The notes: a model not told the origin generated them from the sequence alone. A DNA stretch of 64,000 bases from Enterococcus hulanensis (GCF_005405485.1 NZ_BJED01000022.1:1-64000), one strand, 5' to 3'; shown: positions 1 through 8,160, counted from the first letter of the stretch. Translations and numbers: made by a program.

Positions 1-238
1 ATTTGGAACATTCGAGTGTCTATTAATTGCTTGTAACAAACGAGATTCAGAATAAATGCGACAGTTATTATTAAAATAAAGTTGATTTTCCTGTATCGTT
101 CGATTACAATATAATTAATAAATGTATATACACCGTTATTTATAGGTTGCAACAACAAGCTGTTCCCTTGGTTTTGTTTAAACCAAGAGATTTACTGGTT
201 ACAATTAATAATTATTTGAATTTATAAGTTATGAAAAA

Positions 239-270
239 CATCCCCTCACTTCGAGGAGATGCTTTTTTTT
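239..270 (+). terminator. Rho-independent terminator
   Basis: CATCCCCTC and GAGGAGATG form a short stem around ACTTC, followed directly by a run of eight T on the plus strand. The gene or RNA it ends would lie upstream in 1-238 or beyond the window edge. Confidence 0.7.
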
Positions 271-376
271 ATTCATCCAATCATTTCTCCTATGGCTAGC
301 GGTTCTCTAAGAATCCCTCTCTTCCCAAACAAGAGTTCTCAGAGAATGGAGTTTAGCATGCGTATGCTTTAAGTGG

Positions 377-415
377 TTTCCTAAAAATGTACTTTAAAAG
401 TACATTTTTAGGAAA
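377..415. repeat. 39-base perfect palindrome (19-base arms)
   Basis: TTTCCTAAAAATGTACTTT is followed by one A and then its exact reverse complement. There is no T-tract beyond the arms, so it does not look like an ordinary terminator. Function unknown. Confidence 0.85.
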
Positions 416-825
416 TCCGATAAAAACAAAAAAAGGACCTCAAAAAGAAATCCTTTTATCAAGAGTTATCAAACGAAAGTTAATCGTTTCCAGTGTCTAT
501 TCGAAGTTTTACCATCAAGGAAATATGGCAGGAATCTAATACATTGACGCGCTAGAGGAGAAATAGCACGTGATCAAACCCTCTCTTTTTCAGAATAGGT
601 TTTATTAAATGCTTCTTTCTCTCTTAAAGAAGAGAATCTCTCCACTTATTTTCTGTTCTTTGAATAAATTTAATATTATTTCTCCGTTTAATGAAAAATG
701 AGGCGAAGGACAGAACAGTCACAGTACCTCTAAAGGAGTTATTGTGAATGCGTTGTATCCACGCCATTTAAATAGGAAAACTGTCGCCAACTAAAAATAA
801 AAGTGACAGGGCCAGAGGAAAAACG

Positions 826-848
826 AGCTTTCCATAGAGCTTTTTTTT
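826..848 (+). terminator. Probable rho-independent terminator
   Basis: AGCTTT and AGAGCT pair (one G-U) around CCAT and are followed by eight T on the plus strand. The stem is short. Confidence 0.5.
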
Positions 849-854
849 GAAAGC

Positions 855-873
855 AACACAATCCGATTGTGTT
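855..873. repeat. Inverted repeat, copy 1 of AACACAATC-type palindrome
   Basis: AACACAATC-C-GATTGTGTT is a perfect 9-base inverted repeat. A near copy lies at 1041-1059. The pair flanks 170 bases without a gene and could be an operator pair or recombination site. Confidence 0.6.
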
Positions 874-991
874 ACATTCTTTTCATCTACTACTTGGGGA
901 TTATTATAGATACCAACCAAATTTTTTTTGTTCGCAAATCTCAAGTGAGATTAGATCTCTTAAACTAGCTTGATTGTAAATCCAGCATAAG

Positions 992-1031
992 AAAAACAGC
1001 AGCATACCTATTATTGTATGCCGCTGCTTTA
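992..1031 (-). terminator. Terminator behind the immunity-like gene
   Basis: AGCAGCATAC at 998-1007 pairs with GTATGCCGCTGCT at 1016-1028. Read on the minus strand the stem is followed by a T-run, which fits termination of the gene ending at 1099. A very similar AGCAGCATAC hairpin lies at 8122-8149. Confidence 0.7.
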
Positions 1032-1040
1032 TCTGAACCC

Positions 1041-1059
1041 AACACATTCAGATTGTGTT
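1041..1059. repeat. Inverted repeat, copy 2 of AACACAATC-type palindrome
   Basis: AACACATTCAGATTGTGTT is nearly identical to the palindrome at 855-873, differing at two positions. Confidence 0.5.
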
Positions 1060-1098
1060 ATATTATCTATCGCCTTTTTTATCTTGTAATTAGTAGTC

Positions 1099-1431
1099 TT
1101 ACTTTTTAGGTTTGACTGCGTAGTTCGCATGAGTTTTTCTTGCAAGTTCATCCATTGGATTTTCCTTTAGTGGTGCTTTAGGTATCGGCCTTCCCTCAAG
1201 TTGTGCCAGCTGGGCTTCTTTCAGGCGACTATCTAAATCCTTTTCTTTGGTAGTTTTTCCTGAAAAAGCAAAAACTAAAGCTATTACAAATCCTATTAAT
1301 GTCCACCCTAGAAATATATTTAGTATTGCTACTATTACAATATTTTTCTTTGTAATCAAGGCAATTATTGTAGGAATCATATAAATCCCCAACCCGAGTA
1401 GAACCAAAAAAACACCTAAACTTTCTATCAT
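1099..1431 (-). CDS. Superinfection immunity-like membrane protein
   Basis: 110 residues. The N-terminal half carries two membrane segments (about residues 5-25 and 30-56) of the type MIPTIIAL...NIVIVAILNIFLGWTLIGFVIAL. This resembles the short Imm superinfection-immunity family named after T4 Imm, whose members sit in the inner membrane and block entry of further phage DNA. The C-terminal half is charged, ends in KPKK and is predicted cytoplasmic. It is a single gene behind its own ribosome site with a terminator at 992-1031. Many members occur on plasmids and prophages without a tested role, so entry exclusion is an inference from family likeness. Confidence 0.7.
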   Translation of the reverse strand: MIESLGVFLVLLGLGIYMIPTIIALITKKNIVIVAILNIFLGWTLIGFVIALVFAFSGKTTKEKDLDSRLKEAQLAQLEGRPIPKAPLKENPMDELARKTHANYAVKPKK

Positions 1432-1613
1432 TCCATAACACTCCTTATACTTGTAAACTATTACTTCATATTTTTATCATTACGACTAATGACCTTCGTA
1501 TCCTGATCAGTCACAGTGAAGAGAACACAAAGACGATGAGTAAATATATTCGTTCAGTGCCATTATACAGTGAATTAACAAATGATTAAATATTAGATGT
1601 CATTTAGGAATAT

Positions 1614-1853
1614 TTATTTTAGTGAAAATAGATTGGTAAATTCACTTGGAGTAACAATCAAAATCCGTTTATCTCCGAGTCGGATAAGGACTATTCCGTA
1701 TTCAAAGGTCTCATTTCCTGTTGGGAGATCAATAACTGCACGCCCTTCATTTACATTCTTTCTAGATTTTTCTATGGAAAAAGGCTCACAAAATTCCTTT
1801 ACATCCTCCCAATTATCCTTTTTATAGAGTATGTAGTGAAGATCTATATTCAA
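1614..1853 (-). CDS. Small hypothetical protein
   Basis: 79 residues from a TTG start that has GGAG eight bases upstream. It is a soluble, mixed alpha/beta-looking protein with no cysteines beyond one and no motif I recognise. A run of eight C and a gap of about 135 bases separate it from the next gene. The frame opposite (1597-1827) looks like a shadow because it has no ribosome site. Confidence 0.5.
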   Translation of the reverse strand: MNIDLHYILYKKDNWEDVKEFCEPFSIEKSRKNVNEGRAVIDLPTGNETFEYGIVLIRLGDKRILIVTPSEFTNLFSLK

Positions 1854-1990
1854 TCGACATGCTCCACTCGGATTGGTTCATAGCTTTGATTCATCATCAG
1901 TTAAATGCATATACCCTTTGCCCCCCCCTTCAGTACTGCTTTAATAATATTGTTAGTACAGAAATAAACCTGAAAAAATCTACCATTCTC

Positions 1991-2152
1991 TTAGATTTTA
2001 AATAGAGAAGGGAGTAACTCTCGAACGAATTCAACGCTGTAATATTCCAATAACTCAATCACAGTGTCTACTATCTGAAGCTTTAAGTGTGGCTTCACAT
2101 TTTCCTTCTCTAAAAGAGCATTCACTTGCTTCAAATATTCTTCTTTCGTCAA
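1991..2152 (-). CDS. Small helical protein, TTG start
   Basis: 53 residues read directly from the sequence. It starts at TTG with GGGAGTGA four bases upstream and begins MTKEEYLKQVNALL. It is rich in Leu, Glu and Lys and looks fully helical, ending VRELLPSLFKI. It lies 17 bases downstream of the gene ending at 2170, so the two probably form one operon. No family recognised. Confidence 0.55.
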   Translation of the reverse strand: MTKEEYLKQVNALLEKENVKPHLKLQIVDTVIELLEYYSVEFVRELLPSLFKI

Positions 2153-2169
2153 AATTATCACTCCCTTAG

Positions 2170-2349
2170 TTACATATGTTTTCCAACAAAGACTTTTACA
2201 ACTTTCTCAAATTCCTTATCATTGAGCGTATCGAAATATCCGCCTTTGTAATAGTTCAATCCCATTGTTAAAGCTTGAATTGCTGTGAAACCTACAGATT
2301 CTAGCTGATTCTCCATCAGTTTCACAGCAGCTTGTTGTGCTTTATTCAT
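2170..2349 (-). CDS. Small hypothetical protein
   Basis: 59 residues from the ATG of MNKAQQAAVK, chosen because GGGAAGTG lies seven bases upstream; an earlier in-frame start at 2364 would overlap this ribosome site. The protein is mostly helical with a Gly-Tyr-rich turn (YYKGGYFDTL). No family recognised. It lies 43 bases downstream of recA on the same strand and could be read from the recA promoter. Confidence 0.6.
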   Translation of the reverse strand: MNKAQQAAVKLMENQLESVGFTAIQALTMGLNYYKGGYFDTLNDKEFEKVVKVFVGKHM

Positions 2350-2392
2350 GTGATCACTTCCCAATATTTATTCTATTTGATCATAGTGCTGA

Positions 2393-3505
2393 CTACTCTG
2401 ATTCATCTTCAATAGGTAATCGAGCAGTGCCAAAAGATTCTTCAAGGATCTCTTCATCTGAAATATCTTCACCAGCTTGCTTCCGTTTAATTTTATCTTC
2501 TATTTCTTTCATTTTATCTGGATTATCTGATAACATTTTTTTCATTGCTTCTTTTCCTTGTGCTTTCAAATCTTGGTTATAGTCATACCATGCACCAGAC
2601 TTTTTAATCACATCTGTCTCCACACCTAGATCGATTACCTCGGATGTTCTTGAAATTCCTTGACCATACATCAACTCAACTTGTGCCAATTTGAATGGTG
2701 GTGCAACTTTATTTTTAACAACTTTGATTTTGGTCACATTACCAATGACGCTCGAATCTTTGGGATTCTTGATTTGTTCAGCTCTCCGGACATCCAAGCG
2801 AATTGTAGAGTAAAACTTCAATGCACGGCCACCAGGTGTTGTCTCCGGACTACCAAACATTACGCCAACTTTTTCTCGAATTTGGTTAATGAAGATAATA
2901 ACCGTTTTTGTCTTATTGACTGATCCTGATAATTTTCGTAATGCTTGTGACATTAGCCGCGCTTGTAGCCCAACATGAGCTTGGCCCATTTCTCCATCGA
3001 TCTCAGCACGAGGAACCAGTGCTGCTACAGAATCGACAACAATCAAACCAACGGCGCCACTAGAAACAAGGGCGTCTGCAATTTCTAACCCTTGTTCACC
3101 AGTGTCAGGTTGTGATAGCAGTAATTCATCAATGTTTACACCGAGATTCTTTGCGTACTCAGGATCTAAGGCATGCTCAGCATCGATGAACGCAACTGTT
3201 TCTCCAAGTTTCTGTGCTTCAGCCGCAGCATGTAATGCAACTGTTGTTTTACCCGAACTTTCAGGGCCATAGATTTCTATTATTCTCCCTTTTGGGTAGC
3301 CACTCACACCTAATGCATCATCTAAGAGGATAGATCCAGTTGGGATAACTTCCACATTCATATCAGTCTTTTCCCCGAGCTTCATCACTGATCCTTTGCC
3401 ATAATTCTTTTCAATCGTTTTAAGAGCATCTGCTAAAGCAGCTTTTCTCTTCTTATCATCTGTTAGTTGTTCTGGTGCACCATACTTTGCTTTCTTTTCA
3501 GCCAT
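2393..3505 (-). CDS. recA: RecA recombinase, accessory copy
   Basis: 370 residues, full length for RecA. The Walker A motif GPESSGKT (about residues 68-75), the Walker B-type [12 protein letters not shown], the L1/L2 region ([13 protein letters not shown]) and the acidic C-terminal tail are all present. RecA polymerises on single-stranded DNA, pairs homologous strands and stimulates LexA self-cleavage. In Firmicutes chromosomes recA usually lies by cinA and rny; here it sits among mobile-element genes, so this is probably a second copy beside the chromosomal one. A perfect LexA-type operator (GAACGTACGTTC, 3550-3561) lies between its -10 element and start, so it should be induced by DNA damage like the polymerase operon at 5.3 kb. 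Confidence 0.95.
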   Translation of the reverse strand: MAEKKAKYGAPEQLTDDKKRKAALADALKTIEKNYGKGSVMKLGEKTDMNVEVIPTGSILLDDALGVSGYPKGRIIEIYGPESSGKTTVALHAAAEAQKLGETVAFIDAEHALDPEYAKNLGVNIDELLLSQPDTGEQGLEIADALVSSGAVGLIVVDSVAALVPRAEIDGEMGQAHVGLQARLMSQALRKLSGSVNKTKTVIIFINQIREKVGVMFGSPETTPGGRALKFYSTIRLDVRRAEQIKNPKDSSVIGNVTKIKVVKNKVAPPFKLAQVELMYGQGISRTSEVIDLGVETDVIKKSGAWYDYNQDLKAQGKEAMKKMLSDNPDKMKEIEDKIKRKQAGEDISDEEILEESFGTARLPIEDESE

Positions 3506-3549
3506 AAATAGATAGTCTCTCCTTCGTAAATCGTAGCATTCGCAAAAAA

Positions 3550-3561
3550 GAACGTACGTTC
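3550..3561. promoter_or_regulatory. LexA (SOS) box of recA
   Basis: GAACGTACGTTC matches the Gram-positive LexA operator consensus (CGAACRNRYGTTYC core) and is a perfect palindrome. It lies just downstream of the recA -10 element, where a bound repressor would block transcription. Confidence 0.85.
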
Positions 3562-3567
3562 ATAAAT

Positions 3568-3595
3568 AGTATACCTTAGTTTTAACTTTTTTAAA
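3568..3595 (-). promoter_or_regulatory. Probable sigma-A promoter of recA
   Basis: On the minus strand a TATACT -10 (3568-3573) lies 16 bases from TTTAAA (3590-3595, 4 of 6 matches to TTGACA). The LexA box follows immediately. Confidence 0.6.
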
Positions 3596-3701
3596 GCTCA
3601 AACAAGTAGTGTTCTAATTTCTTGCTAGGTAGGAATATATATTATTTGAGAAAAAAACAGTTACCTGAACTGACCATTAATTAGTTATCCATAAGTAACA
3701 A

Positions 3702-4430
3702 TCAGTCCAACGTTTCTTTTCTTTGCTTCACTAAAATAGGCATTAATAGTCTGGGAGCCGTGAAGGAAATAAGGGAAATTATTTGGTAAAGAATCTTTTT
3801 GTTACCAATACTGGTGGATTTTACAAACTTCTTTTGCTCACTAGGGAGTGTTTTATCCTCCTTTGAACCATCATCCAAATTTTCTAAAACATCATAAGTG
3901 TCCTTTTGTTCTAGAATAATGTCTCTTTTATCTTCTAAAGGATTTGGAATCACTTCATAATGAGGGATTTTTCCAACTAGCAAATTATATTTTTCTCCAT
4001 ACTTATCTTCAACGGAAATTTTTTCTACATTATAAAGTTGACTAACTAGTAAAGAAACCGTCACTCCAACAAGTATGAAGTTTATAAGAGCAAGTACGAC
4101 GTTATAAGAAAATTCATAAACCTCAATAAATCGTCCAGCTACAAATAAAACAGTAAAATCCAAAACAAATACGCAGGTAAGACAAGTCACTATGTCAATC
4201 TCACTTAGTATGTTTATGAGATCCAAATGTTTCTCTCCGAAGTTGAAGTGAAAAAAGTAAAGTATTAATAAATTCATGATTACAATTATTTCTAATAGAA
4301 AGACCAATAAAAGAAGCGAACCTTTTTGAGATTTGCAAAATTCATTTAGTTTCAAAATTATCTTGTTTCCTTTAGTTTTATCGAACTTTCTAGGAAGATT
4401 ATTGAATCTTTTTTTTGTGTGTTTCCCCAA
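3702..4430 (-). CDS. Membrane protein of unknown function
   Basis: 242 residues. A basic N-terminus of about 35 residues precedes three clear hydrophobic segments (about 38-60, 78-98 and 108-130). A charged, probably cytoplasmic domain of about 90 residues follows, and a weakly hydrophobic stretch lies near the C-terminus. No motif recognised. It stands alone on the minus strand between recA and the membrane protein at 4681. Its neighbours give no hint of role. Confidence 0.6.
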   Translation of the reverse strand: MGKHTKKRFNNLPRKFDKTKGNKIILKLNEFCKSQKGSLLLLVFLLEIIVIMNLLILYFFHFNFGEKHLDLINILSEIDIVTCLTCVFVLDFTVLFVAGRFIEVYEFSYNVVLALINFILVGVTVSLLVSQLYNVEKISVEDKYGEKYNLLVGKIPHYEVIPNPLEDKRDIILEQKDTYDVLENLDDGSKEDKTLPSEQKKFVKSTSIGNKKILYQIISLISFTAPRLLMPILVKQRKETLD

Positions 4431-4482
4431 TGTATCACCACTTTCAATTTATCTGAAGATATAAACAACCATGGATTGATTG

Positions 4483-4510
4483 TTCTGAAAAATAGTTTTT
4501 TAGTTCAGAA
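4483..4510. repeat. Inverted repeat upstream of the membrane protein gene
   Basis: TTCTGAA and TTCAGAA are separated by 14 AT-rich bases. They lie about 55-80 bases upstream of the start at 4430 and may be an operator. Weak evidence. Confidence 0.35.
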
Positions 4511-4538
4511 TACTATTTTAAAAAATCTGTTGCTTTTT

Positions 4539-4644
4539 TGTATATAGTTAAATAAGAGTAGTGGTAACGAGCAGATGATTGGAAATCATCCGTAAAATAC
4601 AAACTAAGTGATCTCTCCTAGTCATTTGGTACTAACTATATACA
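4539..4644. repeat. 12-base inverted repeat enclosing a non-coding loop
   Basis: TGTATATAGTTA (4539-4550) and TAACTATATACA (4633-4644) are exact reverse complements around 82 bases. The loop contains a smaller hairpin (GATGATT / AATCATC near 4572-4590). There is no gene here. Confidence 0.55.
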
Positions 4645-4680
4645 CTCGTATTCACCTTGTGTAAAAGTACTCTTTTATTA

Positions 4681-5160
4681 TCATGAGTCTTTATCGATGT
4701 AATTTTCAATCTCATTGTATATGGCTTTTAAGCGAGCTTTCTTTAAGAAAAACAAGTACAAATAAAGAACTACCACAAAACTGGCCAATGTTGAATTATA
4801 ATTTGACACACGTTCAAGTAAAGAGGGCGTGTTCTTTACATCACTACCAAGTACCTTTTCGTAATAGTTCGTTATACCGTTCAGATATTCGTTTTTTTCT
4901 TTGTCAGTAGATTTTTGGTAGCCTTCAGTATCCCTTATAACTGAATGTTGAATATTCAATTGATCTGCACGTGTAGATAGATCAATATTTTGTAAGGTCA
5001 TATCAAAACCCGCTAATACAAAAATCAAAGTCAACATACTAATTAAGCTAATATTTGAAGATGTAACCTCTCTAAATCTATATTCTAAACCTTCTCTTGA
5101 AATTCCACTAAGTTCTTTTGTTATCACCGATGAAATAGGAACACACCAATTTATATTCAA
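4681..5160 (-). CDS. Membrane protein with coiled extracellular or cytoplasmic loop
   Basis: About 159 residues from a TTG start with GGGGTG six bases upstream. A short N-terminal part (KELSGISREGLEYRFREVTSSNIS) precedes a membrane segment at about 40-58. A helical polar stretch of about 65 residues follows, then a second membrane segment at about 122-142 and a charged tail. It is divergent from the SOS polymerase operon and shares its 150-base intergenic region, so the LexA boxes there might also affect it. No family recognised. Confidence 0.55.
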   Translation of the reverse strand: MNINWCVPISSVITKELSGISREGLEYRFREVTSSNISLISMLTLIFVLAGFDMTLQNIDLSTRADQLNIQHSVIRDTEGYQKSTDKEKNEYLNGITNYYEKVLGSDVKNTPSLLERVSNYNSTLASFVVVLYLYLFFLKKARLKAIYNEIENYIDKDS

Positions 5161-5222
5161 TAAAAACACCCCATATTTTTTGCTTGTATTACACCAATTT
5201 TATACTATGGAAAATTACACAG

Positions 5223-5236
5223 CAAACATTCGTTGA
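5223..5236. promoter_or_regulatory. Possible second, degenerate LexA box
   Basis: CAAACATTCGTTGA keeps the AAC-N4-GTT core of the LexA operator and overlaps the -35 element of the polymerase promoter. Sequence match is partial. Confidence 0.4.
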
Positions 5237-5261
5237 CAAAAAAACAATCTCGATTTAAACT
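5233..5261 (+). promoter_or_regulatory. Promoter of the SOS polymerase operon
   Basis: TTGACA (5233-5238) and TAAACT (5256-5261) are spaced by 17 bases. The promoter is bracketed by a weak LexA-like box over the -35 and a strong one just after the -10. Confidence 0.75.
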
Positions 5262-5267
5262 AAAAAG

Positions 5268-5281
5268 CGAACAGGCGTTCG
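5268..5281. promoter_or_regulatory. LexA (SOS) box of the polymerase operon
   Basis: CGAACAGGCGTTCG is a full match to the Gram-positive LexA consensus, placed between the -10 element and the start codon at 5309. Confidence 0.85.
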
Positions 5282-5308
5282 TTTTTTAGTTTAATGGAGG
5301 TGAGAAAG

Positions 5309-6685
5309 ATGGATTGGAACGATAATCCAAAGTTCATTTACGAGCGTGAACCTTCACGAGATATATTATGCATCGATTGCAAAAGTTTCTACAGTTCCGT
5401 AGAATGTGTGGAGCGCGGACTAAATCCTTTATCTACAAAGTTGGTGGTCATGAGCTATCCATCAGACGATCCGGCCGAGAGGGGGAGTGGGCTAATACTT
5501 GCTTCTTCACCAGCGGCCAAAAAAGCATTTGAAATTAGTAACGTTTCTCGTGCTCGTGATTTACCGTTCCCGTATCCGGCGGATTTAGTGATTGCCGCTC
5601 CACGAATGCGCCTTTATATGCAGAAAAATATGGAGATTAACAACATATACAGAAAGTATGCTGACGAAAAAAATCATGCAGTATTTAGTGTAGACGAAAG
5701 CTTTTTAGATGTTACAGATTCACTCAAACTTTACGGCTGCGAAACAGCGGACCAGTTGGCCCGATTAATTCAAATTGATGTTTGGCAACAAACAGGTATC
5801 TATACGACCGTTGGGATCGGCGACAATCCCTGGTTAGCAAAAGCAGCATTAGATTTGTATTCTAAGCACAATAGAAATATGCGTGCTGAGATTCGCTATG
5901 AAGACGTGCCGAACAAACTTTGGAACGTGCAGGATCTAACTCAGCTTTGCGGTATAGCAAAACGGACCAATAAACGACTAAACAGAATGGGAATAAGGAC
6001 AGGCTATGATCTAGCACATGCTGATTATTGGCGCCTAAAAACCCAGCTAGGCGTTGTCGGTACCGAACTTTACGCGAAAGCATGGGGAATCGATCGGAGT
6101 TTCTTAGGTCAAAAATATGCGTCTAAATCAAAGTCGATAGGGAATTCCCAAGTATTAAACAAGGATTACACCAGACGGGACGAAATAGAAACAGTGATCA
6201 AAGAAATGGCCGATCAAGTTGCTACAAGGCTTCGTAGATCGGGTGCTAAGACTGAATGTGTCAGTCTTTGGATCGGTTTCTCCATGGGATACATAGACTA
6301 TCAAAATCCAGAAAAGCACGGGTTTCATCAGCAAATGCGGCTCCCTCTGACCAATTCAAGCAAAGAAATAGCTGAAACGCTGCTGCTTATTTTTGATCGT
6401 CATTATAGACGACAGGATATAAGGAATATTGGTGTTAATTGCTCTAAACTTACTTTCACGAATGCTTTGCAACTGAATCTATTCGAAGATCCACAAGAAC
6501 AAATAGACAATCGGAAAATAGACTATGTTGTTGATACTATTCGGAAGAAATACGGCTTCAAATCAATCGTACACGGTACAAGTCTAATGCCTGGCTCAAG
6601 AGCTATCTCTCGTAGTTCATTAGTCGGAGGGCATGCCGGGGGCATGAGTGGAATCGAGAGTGAGCCGCATGGTAAAGCGAACTAA
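5309..6685 (+). CDS. Y-family DNA polymerase, UmuC/UvrX type
   Basis: 458 residues from the ATG preceded by GGAGGTG; an ATG 15 bases earlier would overlap that site. The catalytic palm motifs are clear: CIDCKSFYSSVE near residue 20 and FSVDESFLDVT near 130, which supply the metal-binding Asp and Glu. These are followed by a helix-hairpin-helix thumb region (LCGIAKRTNKRLNRMGI) and a little-finger domain. The closest known relatives are the UmuC-like proteins of enterococcal plasmids such as pAD1 and UvrX of Bacillus. They copy past damaged template bases with low fidelity. It is SOS-controlled through the LexA box at 5268 and is followed by a YolD-like partner, a standard pairing. The C-terminal Ser-Arg-Gly-rich tail may hold a sliding-clamp contact. 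Confidence 0.93.
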   Translation: MDWNDNPKFIYEREPSRDILCIDCKSFYSSVECVERGLNPLSTKLVVMSYPSDDPAERGSGLILASSPAAKKAFEISNVSRARDLPFPYPADLVIAAPRMRLYMQKNMEINNIYRKYADEKNHAVFSVDESFLDVTDSLKLYGCETADQLARLIQIDVWQQTGIYTTVGIGDNPWLAKAALDLYSKHNRNMRAEIRYEDVPNKLWNVQDLTQLCGIAKRTNKRLNRMGIRTGYDLAHADYWRLKTQLGVVGTELYAKAWGIDRSFLGQKYASKSKSIGNSQVLNKDYTRRDEIETVIKEMADQVATRLRRSGAKTECVSLWIGFSMGYIDYQNPEKHGFHQQMRLPLTNSSKEIAETLLLIFDRHYRRQDIRNIGVNCSKLTFTNALQLNLFEDPQEQIDNRKIDYVVDTIRKKYGFKSIVHGTSLMPGSRAISRSSLVGGHAGGMSGIESEPHGKAN

Positions 6686-7187
6686 AAAAGAATTTCAAGA
6701 CTATAACGATTTCCACGATCGCCCATTCGGGCTAAAGTGGGGAACTGCATACGCAATGGACGATCTCATGAAAGGCGTAAGAGCTAATGAAGAATATGCC
6801 TTGAAAAGCAATGCAGCAAAGCCCCTAATGAGTAGGGAAGAGATAGATATTTGTTTATCCGAGTCTTTTTTAAAGCATAAAGAGATTGCTCTTCAGCTAA
6901 ATATTGTTGACGAGTTTGGCCGCTTAATTGACGAACAATTTGGATACTTTAGCGGTGAAGCATATCAGGATTATTTCGTCTTTGAAAACCAGAAAATTGA
7001 TTGGCAGGACGTTCGAAATGTAGAAATTATCGATAAATCTAAATGGTTTGAAATTGATATGTTTGAACAACCAAAGAAGACATTATCTAATACTGAAAAG
7101 AAAACAGATCCCGAAATCCAACTAGAAAAAGACAGAGAGTTTTACCAACCGTTTTATGAAGAAGGTGAGCACTATGAATCTGAATAA
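6669..7187 (+). CDS. YolD-like protein, polymerase partner
   Basis: 172 residues from ATG; in-frame GTG codons at 6648 and 6660 are possible alternatives. It overlaps the end of the polymerase gene, suggesting translational coupling. The protein fits the YolD-like family: an N-terminal HDRPFGLKWGTAYAMDDL segment, then a helical LMSREEI region, then a beta-rich part ending in a VEIIDKSKWFEID strand. The family is found next to Y-family polymerases in Firmicutes and has been proposed as a UmuD-like accessory. The extra acidic C-terminal 45 residues are not typical. Function here is inferred from position and likeness. Confidence 0.75.
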   Translation: MVKRTKKEFQDYNDFHDRPFGLKWGTAYAMDDLMKGVRANEEYALKSNAAKPLMSREEIDICLSESFLKHKEIALQLNIVDEFGRLIDEQFGYFSGEAYQDYFVFENQKIDWQDVRNVEIIDKSKWFEIDMFEQPKKTLSNTEKKTDPEIQLEKDREFYQPFYEEGEHYESE

Positions 7188-7407
7188 GATAAGCTTATAT
7201 GCGCTGCGTGAACTCAATGTAATCCAGCTGTACGAGTTTAAATATATTGATCAGGACACGTTCTTTAATTTAGTCACCGGCTGCGGCGAGCAAACAGAAT
7301 ATGAAGTGGGTAGAGATAGACTAATCTTCTATTTAAAACTCGTAGCGGATAGTGAAAAAGACGAAAAGCAAGGAAAATTTGATTATTTCATTCATCAATA
7401 CTCTTAA
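7174..7407 (+). CDS. Small protein of the SOS operon
   Basis: 77 residues from ATG with GGTGAG four bases upstream; the gene overlaps the 3' end of the YolD-like gene by 14 bases, so translation is probably coupled. It is a soluble protein with an ALRELNVIQLYEFKYIDQDTF segment. No family recognised. Its place in a damage-inducible operon is the only clue to its role. Confidence 0.65.
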   Translation: MNLNKISLYALRELNVIQLYEFKYIDQDTFFNLVTGCGEQTEYEVGRDRLIFYLKLVADSEKDEKQGKFDYFIHQYS

Positions 7408-7519
7408 GCTGACTGATACTGCGGTTTCTGAGAGCGTCTTTCGTGTAATTACCCACACAACAAGTTAAAATGACCTTAAAATCGCTTTGTAGGACACCAA
7501 ATTGAAGGAGGTTCGCGAA

Positions 7520-8110
7520 ATGTGCGGTAGATACTTTTTTGATCTTGATTCAGAAGAACTGAGCGCACTTTATAAGAAGATCCAAGAACAAGCTAGGCGA
7601 GAAGAAAAGCTCGCTGAAAAAATAGCTTCAGGTGAAGTCTATCCAACAAATCATGTAATAACAATCGGTGGGAATAAGGATAATAAACCTGTCGCTGCTG
7701 TCACACGCTGGGGCTTTACAGGGTTCAGAAAAGGCCAATTAATGATCAACGCTCGATCTGAAAGTGTTGAACAGAAAAGGACCTTTGCTAAGCCATTTCA
7801 AGATAATAGGTGCGTTTTCCCCATGAGTGGTTTCTACGAATGGGACCAGGACAAAAACAAATATTTCTTTACTAAAGGAAAAGTAATGTACGTGGCCGGA
7901 TTCTATCGTATCCATCATTCATCTGAAGGGATCGAAACGGAATCAATCATAATGACTACAGATCCAAACAGTTCCGTATCGAAAATTCATGATCGCATGC
8001 CGTTGATCATAGAAAAGAAAGATATTGGCAACTGGATTGCAGATATAGATTTTGCTAGAGAATACATCAAAGCTGAAATGTCAGCTCTTGATAGTGAACT
8101 AGTCTCATAG
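7520..8110 (+). CDS. SOS response-associated peptidase (SRAP, YedK/HMCES-like)
   Basis: 196 residues. The start is fixed by the family: Met is removed so that Cys2 of MCGRYF becomes the N-terminal nucleophile, and GGAGG lies nine bases upstream. Other family signatures are NARSE (near residue 76), GFYEW (near 109) and HDRMP (near 160). Characterised members form a stable thiazolidine crosslink between Cys2 and abasic sites in single-stranded DNA, shielding them from error-prone processing. A 112-base gap separates it from the preceding gene, but it ends at a strong terminator and is likely read with the polymerase operon. On a conjugative element it could protect the transferred single strand. 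Confidence 0.93.
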   Translation: MCGRYFFDLDSEELSALYKKIQEQARREEKLAEKIASGEVYPTNHVITIGGNKDNKPVAAVTRWGFTGFRKGQLMINARSESVEQKRTFAKPFQDNRCVFPMSGFYEWDQDKNKYFFTKGKVMYVAGFYRIHHSSEGIETESIIMTTDPNSSVSKIHDRMPLIIEKKDIGNWIADIDFAREYIKAEMSALDSELVS

Positions 8111-8121
8111 GACCAAAGAAA

Positions 8122-8149
8122 AGCAGCATACATAAAATTGTATGCTGCT
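8122..8149. terminator. Bidirectional terminator after the SOS operon
   Basis: AGCAGCATACA and TGTATGCTGCT form a perfect 11-base stem around a six-base loop, with pyrimidine-rich T-tracts on both outer sides. It would end the plus-strand SOS operon and minus-strand transcripts arriving from 8338. Confidence 0.8.
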
Positions 8150-8160
8150 TCTTTCTGTTT

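Larger units (their letters stand above)
1..1098. other. Non-coding region rich in inverted repeats
   Basis: I see no convincing gene in this stretch. It holds a hairpin at 167-187 (CTTGGTTT / AAACCAAG), a plus-strand terminator at 239-270, an imperfect inverted repeat at about 303-355, a 39-base perfect palindrome at 377-415, a terminator at 826-848, two related inverted repeats at 855-873 and 1041-1059, and a terminator at 992-1031. A 16-codon GTG frame near 744 follows an AGGAG but has no other support. The density of terminators suggests a boundary between transcription units or small RNAs. Confidence 0.55.

Noticed and set aside
744-794. 16-codon GTG frame behind AGGAG
   Set aside because: Too short and unsupported; no pattern or neighbour suggests a leader peptide.
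1597-1827. 76-codon plus-strand reading frame
   Set aside because: Opposite-strand shadow of the small gene at 1614 without a ribosome site.
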